From Lachnospiraceae bacterium UBA7086 (GTDB lineage Bacteria > Bacillota > Clostridia > Lachnospirales > Lachnospiraceae), in NCBI GenBank assembly GCA_002492525.1, contig DKZA01000046.1:1-48579 (forward strand): a DNA stretch of 48,579 bases. Direction: 5' to 3'. Positions 17,282 to 26,501 of this stretch are shown in pieces (positions within the stretch are counted from its first letter, which is position 1; the number at the start of each line of letters is the position of its first letter). The notes beneath the pieces are model-generated. The model saw only the letters and a program-made list of their open reading frames with translations. It was not told where the DNA came from and ran no database searches. The position numbers and the translations under genes are program-made.

Positions 17282-18172
17282 ATGAAGAATCGATTAAATC
17301 CAGGCCCGGTTACGTTTGCCATCTACATACTTCCATCATTTTTGCTGTATACATTCGTTGTATTCGTACCGATTCTGGTAGCAGCATATTATGGTTTTTT
17401 TAATTGGTCGGGAGGGACGACAAAAGAATTTATAGGGTTTGATAATTATAGGACTTTACTAACAGACCAACGATTTTGGAAGGCGCTTAGCAACAATCTG
17501 TTTCTGATTGTCTTTTGTGTCATTGGACAAATTGGGCTTGCATTTGTTTTTGCAATGCTTTTGGAATCCAGAGTTGCTAAGATGAAAAGCTTTCATCGGA
17601 CTGTAAGCTTTTTCCCTTCTGTCCTGAGTGCTGTCGTCATCGGATTTATCTGGTCGATGATTTATGATTATAACTATGGACTTATCAATACCTTGCTAAA
17701 GTCAATTGGTATGAAGGATAAAGTGCAGCCCTGGCTGTCCAATGAGAAGCTTGTTGTCTTGCTGGTGACGATTCCGTTGATCTGGCAGTATGTAGGATAT
17801 TATCTGATTATTATTGTATCGTCAATTGCCAGCGTTGATACTTCTATTTTTGAAATGGCTGAAATTGATGGAGCAACAGGATGGAAAAAAGCGGTATATA
17901 TTACACTTCCGCTGATTAAGAATACGATTACGGTATGTATTACCTTGTGTATTGCCGGAAATATGAAGGCATTTGATCATATCTGGACACTGACAGGGGG
18001 AGGACCGGGAACTGCTTCCGAGGTAGTGGCATTATATGCCTATAAAACATCCTTTGCTTCTCAGAAGATGGGATATGGAAGCGCGGTATCCATCGGCATA
18101 CTCGTGATAAGCCTGGTGTTTGTCGGTGTGATCAGGGGGGTCATGGATAGAATAACGAAGGAAAAGGAGTAG
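17282..18172 (+). CDS. Sugar ABC transporter permease (MalF/UgpA-type)
   Basis: This is the first integral-membrane half of the importer: 296 residues with six predicted membrane segments, the first at about 10-35 after a short basic cytoplasmic tail (KNRLNPG). The EAA loop that contacts the ATPase is MAEIDGATGWKKAVYITLPLI in the last third. ATG 17282 is chosen because GGAGG at 17269-17273 is 8 nt upstream, and a TTG at 17252 lies inside the intercistronic region. It is followed after 6 nt by the second permease. It partners with the binding protein at 15759. Confidence 0.93.
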   Translation: MKNRLNPGPVTFAIYILPSFLLYTFVVFVPILVAAYYGFFNWSGGTTKEFIGFDNYRTLLTDQRFWKALSNNLFLIVFCVIGQIGLAFVFAMLLESRVAKMKSFHRTVSFFPSVLSAVVIGFIWSMIYDYNYGLINTLLKSIGMKDKVQPWLSNEKLVVLLVTIPLIWQYVGYYLIIIVSSIASVDTSIFEMAEIDGATGWKKAVYITLPLIKNTITVCITLCIAGNMKAFDHIWTLTGGGPGTASEVVALYAYKTSFASQKMGYGSAVSIGILVISLVFVGVIRGVMDRITKEKE

Positions 18173-18178
18173 TCGGAT

Positions 18179-19036
18179 ATGAGGAAAAAAGATATCACGG
18201 AAAAAACATATCACGGTAATCTGCCGGCCAAAATTTTAGTAAATCTTGTTTTAATGATATTTTCAATAACTTGTATTTTCCCGGCTATTTGGCTTTTTTA
18301 TAGTTCCATGAAGACCAAAAGCGAATTTTTTGAAAACCCTGTATCACTTCCATCGGCATTGGATTTTAGCAACTATATAAATGTTTTGCAAAAGAGCGAT
18401 ATGCTTTTATGGATGAAGAATACAGCCAGAAATACCTTTTTATCACTGATACTGATATTATTGATCGGATTTGTGGTTGGCTATTTCGTTGCCCGCTTTG
18501 ATTTTAAGGGAAGGAAGCTTTTGTATGCATATTTCCTGTTAGGCATGTTGATTCCAATCCATGCCATTATGATTCCCATGTATATTTTATTTACCAAGGC
18601 GGGTTTGGGAGACAGTTGGTATACGCTGATTTTCCCATATACAGCATTTGGGATTCCTATTTCGGTATTTTTGGTAGAAAGCTATGTCCAGAATGTTCCC
18701 AGGGAACTGGAGGAGGCGGCGGCAATTGATGGAAGCAGTTTTTCCAGGACATTGTTCTCTATTATTTTACCGGTCTGTAAACCGATTTTGGTAACCATAG
18801 GAATTATACAGTTTTTTGCTTTGTGGAATGAATTCACATATTCGTTGATTTTGCTCAGTGATGAGAGACTAAAGACAATATCTGTGGGGCTTACCATTTT
18901 TAAAGGGCAGTATTCCACGGACTATCCGCAGATGATGGCGGCAATGTTTATGGCTATCTTGCCGGCAATTATCCTTTATTTTACTTTTTCCAAGCAGATC
19001 ATCAAGGGTATGGTAGCAGGCGCCGTAAAGGGGTAG
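18179..19036 (+). CDS. Sugar ABC transporter permease (MalG/UgpE-type)
   Basis: This is the second integral-membrane subunit, 285 residues with about six membrane segments. The N-terminal arm is hydrophilic (KKDITEKTYHGNLPAK). The EAA loop LEEAAAIDGSSFSRTLFSIILP near residue 180-200 is the ATPase contact typical of the MalG/UgpE branch. AGGAG lies 9 nt before ATG. It ends in MVAGAVKG, a common C-terminal signature of this family. It is translated as part of the mannoside operon, with the DUF1861 gene 16 nt downstream. Confidence 0.93.
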   Translation: MRKKDITEKTYHGNLPAKILVNLVLMIFSITCIFPAIWLFYSSMKTKSEFFENPVSLPSALDFSNYINVLQKSDMLLWMKNTARNTFLSLILILLIGFVVGYFVARFDFKGRKLLYAYFLLGMLIPIHAIMIPMYILFTKAGLGDSWYTLIFPYTAFGIPISVFLVESYVQNVPRELEEAAAIDGSSFSRTLFSIILPVCKPILVTIGIIQFFALWNEFTYSLILLSDERLKTISVGLTIFKGQYSTDYPQMMAAMFMAILPAIILYFTFSKQIIKGMVAGAVKG

Positions 19037-19052
19037 GGAAAGGGAAGAAAAT

Positions 19053-20000
19053 ATGAATCTTATAGAAAAGAAAAAACAATTTGAAAAGCAGTGCCATATT
19101 TATGAAAGCAGTACTTTGCGATTTGTGGGTATTGATGGCCATGATGTGTATAATACAACCATTCCTTTCTGGTATGAGGGAAAGCAGTATGTATTCGGCA
19201 GGGTGGAAAAGCGCGATGAGTGGGCCAGGTCATGGGTGAGGCTCTTTGTAAATACCGGAAAGGATGTATGGACGCTTGTTGCGGATGCGCCATGGTATCA
19301 ATTGGAGGATCCCTATATCAGCATTATTCATGGAACTTTGGTGATGGGAGGAACGCATGTAAGATACAATACATCAGAAATCCAGACGTATTACGGATAT
19401 TTTTATCAAGGGAAGAATTTATTTGATCTTCGGTATTATACGACAGGGCCGGACTATATGAAGGATATCCGGCTTGTCCCCACGGCGGATGGAAAGGTGG
19501 GCGTATTTTCGCGTCCAAGAGATGAAGAAATTCTGAAACGATATCAATGCGAGTCCATGGTTGGATTTACGGTAATTGACGATATTGATCTGCTTTCGGC
19601 GGAAGCGATTGCATCAGCACCCTATATAGAAGGAATCTTTGCCAAAGGAGAATGGGGTGGATGTAATCAGTGCTATCTGTTAGATACGGGATTGCTTGGT
19701 GTTATCGGCCATAAATGCTATAAGGAAAATTCCAATAGTGTCTATATGAATACAGCTTTTGTGTTTGATCCTGCGGAAAGAAAGGTTTTGGAAGAAAAGA
19801 TTATTGGAACAAGGAAATGTTATCCGGAGGGGCCGGCTAAGGTGCCGACTTTGACAGATTGTGCTTTCACTTCCGGAATCGTGATGCGGGAAGATGGCAA
19901 AGCAGATTTATACAGTGGAATTGGAGACTGTCAGGAGGGGCGTATTGTGATAGATTACCCTTTTGCAGGATATGGAGAAATATGTCAGGCAAATAGATAA
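19053..20000 (+). CDS. DUF1861 family protein (five-bladed beta-propeller, glycosidase-like)
   Basis: This is a 315-residue soluble protein without signal peptide. Features that led me to DUF1861 are the opening RFVGIDGHDVYNTTIPF, the repeated WT/DPYISIIHG blade motifs, PRDEEILKRY..., and the end GRIVIDYPF. The family is related in fold to GH43/GH130-type propellers, and a role on mannosides or other glycans is commonly suspected but, as far as I know, not firmly shown for most members. Its position between a sugar importer and two GH38 enzymes supports a step in intracellular oligosaccharide breakdown or sensing. It ends 22 nt before the first mannosidase. Confidence 0.75.
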   Translation: MNLIEKKKQFEKQCHIYESSTLRFVGIDGHDVYNTTIPFWYEGKQYVFGRVEKRDEWARSWVRLFVNTGKDVWTLVADAPWYQLEDPYISIIHGTLVMGGTHVRYNTSEIQTYYGYFYQGKNLFDLRYYTTGPDYMKDIRLVPTADGKVGVFSRPRDEEILKRYQCESMVGFTVIDDIDLLSAEAIASAPYIEGIFAKGEWGGCNQCYLLDTGLLGVIGHKCYKENSNSVYMNTAFVFDPAERKVLEEKIIGTRKCYPEGPAKVPTLTDCAFTSGIVMREDGKADLYSGIGDCQEGRIVIDYPFAGYGEICQANR

Positions 20001-20022
20001 CATGCAGGATAGAGGACAGAAA

Positions 20023-23000
20023 ATGAAAAAGAAGATACATATCATTTCCCACACGCATTGGGACAGAGAATGGTATTTGAGCAGTCAATATGTGAATCGC
20101 TGGATACCGGTTTTCTTTAACAACTTATTTAGAATGTTGGAAAAAGAGCCGGATTATCGGTTTGTTCTGGATGGGCAGACCTCTATTATAGATGACTGCT
20201 GCGCACAGATTCAGGCGGAAGGCGAATCGGGCACCGATGCGTTTATGGACACGGTAAAGAAATATATACAGCAGGGAAGAATTATCATAGGGCCATATTA
20301 TTTGCAGCCGGATTGGCAGTTGATCAGTGAGGAAGCTTTGATCAGAAATATGTTATATGGAAAGGAAATAGCAGAAGAACTCGGCGGCGGATCTAAAACA
20401 GGGTGGCTATTGGATAATTTCGGACAGATTTCACAGGCTTCTCAGATTCATGAACAGTTTGGGATGAAAGGAATCGTGGTCTGGCGGGGCGTTGGTTTTT
20501 TGCCGGATAAGATTCAGTCGGAGTTTTGCTGGGAGTCGCCGGATGGAACAAGGCTTCCTTGTGTTTATTTGTTGAGCAGTTATCGGAACGGGATGCGTCT
20601 GGCCTCTTATCCGGAAGAAGTACAGGGCCGGATTATCAATGAGGCAGACAAGATTGAAGGTTTTGCCCGGACGGACAATGTGCTTTTGATGAATGGATAT
20701 GATCAGGAGATGGAACCGGATGATATTCTTCCCTACATCAAAGAGGGGCGGGCGGATACGGATCGGTATCAGGTGTGTCAAAGCATACCGGATGAATATA
20801 TGGATGCAGTAAGGGATGGATTGAAAGAGGTAGAACTTCCCCGATTCTCGGGTCCTTTGTACAGTGGCAGGTATATTTCGGTATTTCCGGGTATTTTATC
20901 TTCCCGCATGTATCTGAAAATGCAGAACGATAAGGCACAGCGTAAGCTGGAGGAAGTGTTGGAACCGCTGGGGATTATGGGCGTTTTAGCAGGTGGTGCT
21001 TACCCGCTTTCCAAAGTAAACGAGATATGGAAATTGTTGTTGAAGAACCATCCTCACGACAGTATTTGCGGGGTGAGTGTGGATGATGTACATACAGATA
21101 TGGAGAGGCGGTATGCAAAGGCGGAGAAGGAAATGGACATCTGCCTGCATGAGATTCTAAAGAAGCTGGCAGCTAAGATTGACACCAGAAAATATACCGG
21201 GGCACAAAAGGTCTTTCACGTATTTAATACCACATTAAGAGAACAAAGGCGTCAGGTGATGCTTCCTATGCCCGCTTCTTATAAATGGCAGATTCTGGAT
21301 GAAGAAGGCAGGGAATATTTATGGCAGAAGACTGCCAGAGGCATACTTGTGGAAGTGACGGTTCCGGCATATGGATTCCGGACACTGGGTGTTTATGAAA
21401 GATTGGGGCAGGAAGTAGGAGAATCTTTGGAAACAGGCAAAGCAGCCAGTGGAGAGCCTGAAAAATATCCTGTGATGGAGAATCCCTATATACGTGTCAC
21501 ATTTCATAAAAACGGCACATTCTCTATGGAGGACAAAGAGAGCGGGAAAGTGTATCACAATCTTGGATATCTGGAAGACTGTGCCGATGGCGGGGATGAG
21601 TATAACTATTCTGATATTGCAGGGGATGTGCCAAGAACCACTTTGGAAGAAGAGGCTGAGATTTGCCTTGTGGAAGAGGGACCCCTGTGCACAGTCGTAA
21701 AGGTACAATATCAGTGGAGCCTTCCGGCGAAACTGGAAAAGGACCGTACAAAAAGAAGCAGAAACGAAGAAATCGTACCGGTTACGGTATATATGACATT
21801 GTTGAAAGACAGCCGAATTATACGGTTTCGGACATTGATCCGGAATCGCTGCAGGGATCACCGTATCCGTGTGATGTTTCCAACGAAGATTCAGACACAG
21901 TATTCCTATGCCCAGACCCAGTTTGCCGTTACCCGGCATGATATCATGCCGGAATTATTTGACAATGGAAGTATGTCGGAAGAGGTGAAACGGATTGTGG
22001 TAGGTGCAAGGGAAAGAGATGGAATCACACAGTTTCCCCAAAGGGATTTTGCGGCGGTCACGGATGGACATTATGGTGTCTGTATTTTGAACAGGGGACT
22101 GCCGGAGTATGAGGTGCTTCCCAAAGATACTACCATGGCATTGACCTTGTTTCGCTCTGTAGGGTGGCTTGCGAGAACGGATCTGCATACGAGGATCGGG
22201 GATGCAGGGCCAGAAATATTTACGCCGGATGCCCAATGCCTGCGTGATATGGAATTTCATTATGGAATCAGTCTGTTTGAGGGCAGTCTTGAGGAAGGAA
22301 GATTGTTAGAAAGGGCCGATGAGATGAATCGTTCTAATCCTGTGGTGGGCACAACGGTTCATGAGGGTAATCTGCCTTCCAAGTATTCTTTTTGTCATCT
22401 GGAAGCAAAAGGGGATATCCGTGTAACTGCGGTAAAAAGAGCACAGAATGGGGAAGGGATTATTCTTAGACTCTTTCATGCGGGACAGCAGACGGAAAGG
22501 GTTCGGCTGCTATTCGATGATTGCGTGAAAAAAGTATATGAGACCAATCTTGCAGAAGAAGAAAAGAAAGAAATTGTATTTGCAGAAGGGATCGCGCAAT
22601 TGGATGTCAGGCCTTTTCAGATAGTGTCACTTCGTGTTCTGCCGGAAGAGAAAGTTGAGGAACAGGACTGTCCGGCAGAGGCTGTTATCTGTGACGAATG
22701 GGATGACCGCAGGGAATGGAGAGAATTTGATGCCTATATGATTCCGGAAATCGTGACCCGGCAGGATGTGGAAAGAGAAATAGCGCGCGCAGAAAAAGCA
22801 GAAGCAGAGTATGTTACACAAAGAGATATCTACTTTGCGCAAAAAGAGAAAGAGGAAAGCAAACAAGAAAAACATAGGCTGGCTGTCTTGAAACTGAATA
22901 TGGAGATATGGCACAGGACGGCGTTGGAAGCAAGACTCTCTGCCATCTACACACGTAAGAAAATAAAAGAGCAGGATTGTGGAACAGACAAAGAATCCTA

Positions 23001-23163
23001 CCGGGCATTTATGGAAGAGACAGATGCTGAGATCCGCCGGCTGGCAGATGAATTAAACGCTGTGCGTGTGGAGAGAAGAGCGGCTGAATACTGGGTAGAT
23101 TATTTTAAACATTGTAAAAAGGCGAGTATGACAGAGACAGGGAATCAGGATAAGAGGGAATAG
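20023..23163 (+). CDS. GH38 alpha-mannosidase with C-terminal coiled-coil extension
   Basis: This is a cytoplasmic, metal-dependent alpha-mannosidase of 1,046 residues that releases mannose from alpha-mannosides. ATG 20023 has GAGGA 6 nt upstream; the earlier in-frame ATGs (19972, 20002) do not. The metal ligands His12 and Asp14 are in ISHTHWDREW, nucleophile Asp131 in GWLLDNFGQ, and the distal His motif is NHPHDSICG. The catalytic, helical-bundle and beta-sandwich domains reach about residue 880. The final 140 residues or so are unusual: highly charged heptad-like helices rich in Glu, Lys and Arg (REIARAEKAEAEYV, LADELNAVRVERRAAEYW), not part of a normal GH38. The next gene starts 1 nt after the stop. 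It differs from its neighbour in length and N-terminal layout, so the two are not a recent duplication. Confidence 0.92.
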   Translation: MKKKIHIISHTHWDREWYLSSQYVNRWIPVFFNNLFRMLEKEPDYRFVLDGQTSIIDDCCAQIQAEGESGTDAFMDTVKKYIQQGRIIIGPYYLQPDWQLISEEALIRNMLYGKEIAEELGGGSKTGWLLDNFGQISQASQIHEQFGMKGIVVWRGVGFLPDKIQSEFCWESPDGTRLPCVYLLSSYRNGMRLASYPEEVQGRIINEADKIEGFARTDNVLLMNGYDQEMEPDDILPYIKEGRADTDRYQVCQSIPDEYMDAVRDGLKEVELPRFSGPLYSGRYISVFPGILSSRMYLKMQNDKAQRKLEEVLEPLGIMGVLAGGAYPLSKVNEIWKLLLKNHPHDSICGVSVDDVHTDMERRYAKAEKEMDICLHEILKKLAAKIDTRKYTGAQKVFHVFNTTLREQRRQVMLPMPASYKWQILDEEGREYLWQKTARGILVEVTVPAYGFRTLGVYERLGQEVGESLETGKAASGEPEKYPVMENPYIRVTFHKNGTFSMEDKESGKVYHNLGYLEDCADGGDEYNYSDIAGDVPRTTLEEEAEICLVEEGPLCTVVKVQYQWSLPAKLEKDRTKRSRNEEIVPVTVYMTLLKDSRIIRFRTLIRNRCRDHRIRVMFPTKIQTQYSYAQTQFAVTRHDIMPELFDNGSMSEEVKRIVVGARERDGITQFPQRDFAAVTDGHYGVCILNRGLPEYEVLPKDTTMALTLFRSVGWLARTDLHTRIGDAGPEIFTPDAQCLRDMEFHYGISLFEGSLEEGRLLERADEMNRSNPVVGTTVHEGNLPSKYSFCHLEAKGDIRVTAVKRAQNGEGIILRLFHAGQQTERVRLLFDDCVKKVYETNLAEEEKKEIVFAEGIAQLDVRPFQIVSLRVLPEEKVEEQDCPAEAVICDEWDDRREWREFDAYMIPEIVTRQDVEREIARAEKAEAEYVTQRDIYFAQKEKEESKQEKHRLAVLKLNMEIWHRTALEARLSAIYTRKKIKEQDCGTDKESYRAFMEETDAEIRRLADELNAVRVERRAAEYWVDYFKHCKKASMTETGNQDKRE

Positions 23164-23164
23164 T

Positions 23165-26100
23165 ATGCGGGATATGTTATTTACCTTGGAAAAACTGCGG
23201 AAGCGGACAGAAGAATTGAAGGAACGGAGATATTTTGGACATCTGAGTATTATGTCGTTTACGGCAATGGACGGTGAACTTTCAAAGGATGAAGTGTATT
23301 GTGAAGTGCCGGATAAGATAGAAGGCAGTCAGATGCACATTGGCGATTTCTTTACCGGACGGGACCGGTATATGTGGCTGGAGCAAGAAGTTGTCCTTCT
23401 TCCGGAGAAAGAGGGCTGTAAAGTGGCCGGATTATTTGATTTCGGCAAAACGTCGGATGGATTTATCGGTGGGTTTGAGTCTCTTTTGTATGTGGACGGA
23501 CAGCCATATCAGGGAGTGGATACCTTTCATAATGAGGTAGTATTTCACGGAATGTATGACCGGAAAATCCGATTGACATTTCTTGTGTGGACAGGATTGG
23601 GGAGCGCGGAGAATGTATCCCGTTATTATCATCAGCTAAAGCGGGCCGAACTGGTTTATCTGCATGAGGCGGCGGACGAATTGTATTTTTATGCGGAGGC
23701 CATCATAAAGACGATTCCTTTGCTGGAGGAAGATAACACGGACCGGACGGACTTGCTTCTTTCGCTGGACAGGGCATTTTATGAAATTGCCTGGGAGGAG
23801 GATGAGGGGTTTTTTGTATCCGTAGAACGGGCCCTGAAGAAGCTGAAATCAGAATTGTCTGACAAGCCGAAAAAAAGTTCCGTGACGGTATATGGAATTG
23901 GACATACCCACATTGACATGGCCTGGTTGTGGAGATTAAAGCATACCAGGGAAAAGGCACAGCGTTCTTTCTCTACTGTAATACATCTGATGGAGGAATA
24001 TGAGGATTATATTTTCCTGCAGTCGCAGCCACAGCTTTATCAGTTTGTAAAGGAAGATAATCCGGCGTTATATGCCCGGATAAAGGAGAAGATTCAAGAA
24101 AATAAATGGGAGCCGGAAGGCGGCATGTGGGTAGAAGCAGACTGCAACCTGATTTCAGGAGAATCTTTAGTGCGCCAGTTCCTGTACGGGATTCATTTTA
24201 TGCGGGATGAGTTCGGGAAAAAATGTGAATATCTGTGGCTCCCGGACGTGTTTGGATATAGTTGGGCGTTGCCGCAGATTTTAAAACAGTGTGGCATCTC
24301 AACCTTTATCACATCCAAGATAAGCTGGAATCAGTACAATGAAATGCCCAATGATTTGTTCTGGTGGCAGGGGATAGATGGCAGCCGGGTGTTGACTTAT
24401 TTTATTACAACGCCGTCAGAGGGACAGGATATGTCTACGGGGGTTACTTATAATGGCGTGATGATGCCCTCCGCAGTGCTTGGCAGTTATCGGAAGTTTA
24501 AGAATAAAGAGATCAGCAGAGAAGTGCTTCTTCCATATGGCTTCGGGGATGGTGGTGGCGGCGTCACCAGAGATATGCTTGAGATGCGCAGAAAAATGGA
24601 TGCGATACCGGGCCTTCCCCATGTGAAAACCCAAAAAGCGGGCGCCTTTTTCCGGAAACTGTATGAAGCTGTGGAACAGACAGATCGTAGAGTTCCGGTG
24701 TGGAATGGAGAACTTTATCTGGAATATCACAGAGGGACCTATACATCCCAGGCATATAATAAGAAAATGAACCGCTATATGGAGAACCGGCTTACCGGGG
24801 TGGAAAACTTATGTGCACTGGCCTGGATTATGGGGGAATCGTATCCCCAGAAAGTATTGGATAAGGTATGGCAATGTGTATTGTTACACCAATTTCATGA
24901 TATTATACCGGGCTCATCTATCGGCGAAGTATATCAGGATTCTGTAAAAAATTATGAAAAAGCAAAGGAGCGTCTGGACGCCTTGCAGGAAGCAGCGGCG
25001 GGGGTGATCCTGGAGCAGGAGGAAAATGCGTTTGTAATCTATTCTTCTTTGGGGATAGCGGGAAAAGGGCTTGTTGATATCAGGACAGAGGAGGAAGGAT
25101 ATTTTGAGGGAGAAGAAGGTATTCTTCCGGCGCAGAAGGTGTCTGGCGGATACTGCGTCCTGGTACAGACAAAGCCGTACCAGATGAGTCAGATATATTT
25201 TCGGCCATCGGCGATGCCAAAGAAAGAGACAGAATCTTTTGCAGTCAATCTGGAAAAGCGGAGACTGGAGACACCGTTTTATGAAATTGTATGGACCGAG
25301 GATGGGAGTCTTTGCAGCCTTTTTGACAAGGAAAATGAAAGACAGGTGTTGGAAGAAGGGCAGTATGGAAATGTATTGGAGGTATTTGAAGATAAGCCCT
25401 TGAACTATGATGCCTGGGATGTTGATTTGTTTTATATGGAGAAACAGGAAAGAGCAAAGCTGGCAGGACCGGTGGAAGTGATAGAGAATGGAACACTCAG
25501 AGCAGTACTTAGGTTTACGTATTGCTATCGGAATTCCCAGATCTGTCAGGATATGAAGGTGTATCGGGATTCCAGACGGATTGATTTTGAGACGAAAGCA
25601 GATTGGAGGGAAGATCACAGGTTGCTGAAAGCGGCCTTTTATACCAATATTCATGTGGTGAAAGCACTTTATGATATACAGTTCGGTTATGTGGAACGTC
25701 CGACTCATTATAATACAAGCTGGGATATGGCCAAATTTGAGGTGTGCGGCCATAAATGGGCAGATATATCAGAGACAGGATATGGAGTCAGTCTGTTAAA
25801 TGACTGCAAATATGGGTATAACGTTTATGATAATGCAATGAAGATCAGTCTTTTGAAAAGTGCAAAATATCCGGATCGTCAGGCGGATATGGGGACGCAT
25901 CAGTTTACCTATGCATTATTTCCTCATCGCGGGAATATGCTGGAGGGAAAGACGATAGAAGAGGCAGGAGAACTGAATGTACCGGCACTTGTTTTTGCCG
26001 GCAGAAAGCGCAGGGAAACAACAATCGTGGAAGTATCATCTCCGGCGGTGCATATAGACGCGGTGAAAAAGGCGCAAAAAGAGGACTGCCTGGTTGTACG

Positions 26101-26290
26101 TGTGCATGAATGTAAAGGAAGTACTGTCAAATTTGCTTTTTCATTTGGCTTTGCCATTAAGAAGATGGTGCGCTGCAATCTGTTGGAAGAATCCATGGAA
26201 GAGTATGCAGCAGGAGAGAGAATTACATTGCGGCCGTTTGAAATATTTACCGTAAAAATATATCCGGATATACAACGGCCGACAACTTGA
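23165..26290 (+). CDS. GH38 alpha-mannosidase, Ams1/long N-domain type
   Basis: This is a second GH38 enzyme of 1,041 residues. The catalytic domain starts only at about 240 after an N-terminal beta-rich domain of the Ams1-like branch. Metal ligands are His249 and Asp251 (GHTHIDMAW), the nucleophile is Asp361 (WLPDVFGYSWALPQ), and the distal motif is LLHQFHDIIPGSSIG. The C-terminal beta domains include PTHYNTSWDMAKFEV and a DMGTHQFTYALFPH segment. No signal peptide is present. The stop/start arrangement TAGTATG with the first mannosidase implies translational coupling. Two GH38 branches together suggest attack on different alpha-mannosyl linkages of one imported glycan, for instance from N-glycans or yeast mannan; this is inferred. 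Confidence 0.93.
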   Translation: MRDMLFTLEKLRKRTEELKERRYFGHLSIMSFTAMDGELSKDEVYCEVPDKIEGSQMHIGDFFTGRDRYMWLEQEVVLLPEKEGCKVAGLFDFGKTSDGFIGGFESLLYVDGQPYQGVDTFHNEVVFHGMYDRKIRLTFLVWTGLGSAENVSRYYHQLKRAELVYLHEAADELYFYAEAIIKTIPLLEEDNTDRTDLLLSLDRAFYEIAWEEDEGFFVSVERALKKLKSELSDKPKKSSVTVYGIGHTHIDMAWLWRLKHTREKAQRSFSTVIHLMEEYEDYIFLQSQPQLYQFVKEDNPALYARIKEKIQENKWEPEGGMWVEADCNLISGESLVRQFLYGIHFMRDEFGKKCEYLWLPDVFGYSWALPQILKQCGISTFITSKISWNQYNEMPNDLFWWQGIDGSRVLTYFITTPSEGQDMSTGVTYNGVMMPSAVLGSYRKFKNKEISREVLLPYGFGDGGGGVTRDMLEMRRKMDAIPGLPHVKTQKAGAFFRKLYEAVEQTDRRVPVWNGELYLEYHRGTYTSQAYNKKMNRYMENRLTGVENLCALAWIMGESYPQKVLDKVWQCVLLHQFHDIIPGSSIGEVYQDSVKNYEKAKERLDALQEAAAGVILEQEENAFVIYSSLGIAGKGLVDIRTEEEGYFEGEEGILPAQKVSGGYCVLVQTKPYQMSQIYFRPSAMPKKETESFAVNLEKRRLETPFYEIVWTEDGSLCSLFDKENERQVLEEGQYGNVLEVFEDKPLNYDAWDVDLFYMEKQERAKLAGPVEVIENGTLRAVLRFTYCYRNSQICQDMKVYRDSRRIDFETKADWREDHRLLKAAFYTNIHVVKALYDIQFGYVERPTHYNTSWDMAKFEVCGHKWADISETGYGVSLLNDCKYGYNVYDNAMKISLLKSAKYPDRQADMGTHQFTYALFPHRGNMLEGKTIEEAGELNVPALVFAGRKRRETTIVEVSSPAVHIDAVKKAQKEDCLVVRVHECKGSTVKFAFSFGFAIKKMVRCNLLEESMEEYAAGERITLRPFEIFTVKIYPDIQRPTT

Positions 26291-26317
26291 CCATAATATT
26301 TGCCGATTCACGGTTCT

Positions 26318-26369
26318 GGGCTGTTACAAAAGTAGAGGAATAATCTACCGGAGTAACAGCTCTGTTTTA
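26318..26369 (+). terminator. Rho-independent terminator of the mannoside operon
   Basis: GGGCTGTTAC (26318-26327) pairs with GTAACAGCTC (26353-26362), and an inner GTAG/CTAC pair extends the hairpin. TGTTTTAT follows. It closes the long operon before the promoter of ispE. Confidence 0.7.
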
Positions 26370-26396
26370 TGCTGCAAAAATAGAAAACAGCTTATA

Positions 26397-26425
26397 TTGA
26401 CAAAAACATCCCTATTGTATAAAAT
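26397..26425 (+). promoter_or_regulatory. Strong sigma-A promoter for ispE
   Basis: A perfect -35 TTGACA (26397-26402), a 17-bp spacer and -10 TAAAAT (26420-26425) are present. A transcript from about 26432 has a leader near 70 nt. This separates the housekeeping genes from the sugar operon. Confidence 0.75.
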
Positions 26426-26501
26426 TAAGTACAATCCTTTGTATACAAAATGCAATTATGAATATCATTTCTGCCATAGAGGAGCAAGACAGGGGGAAAA
26501 G

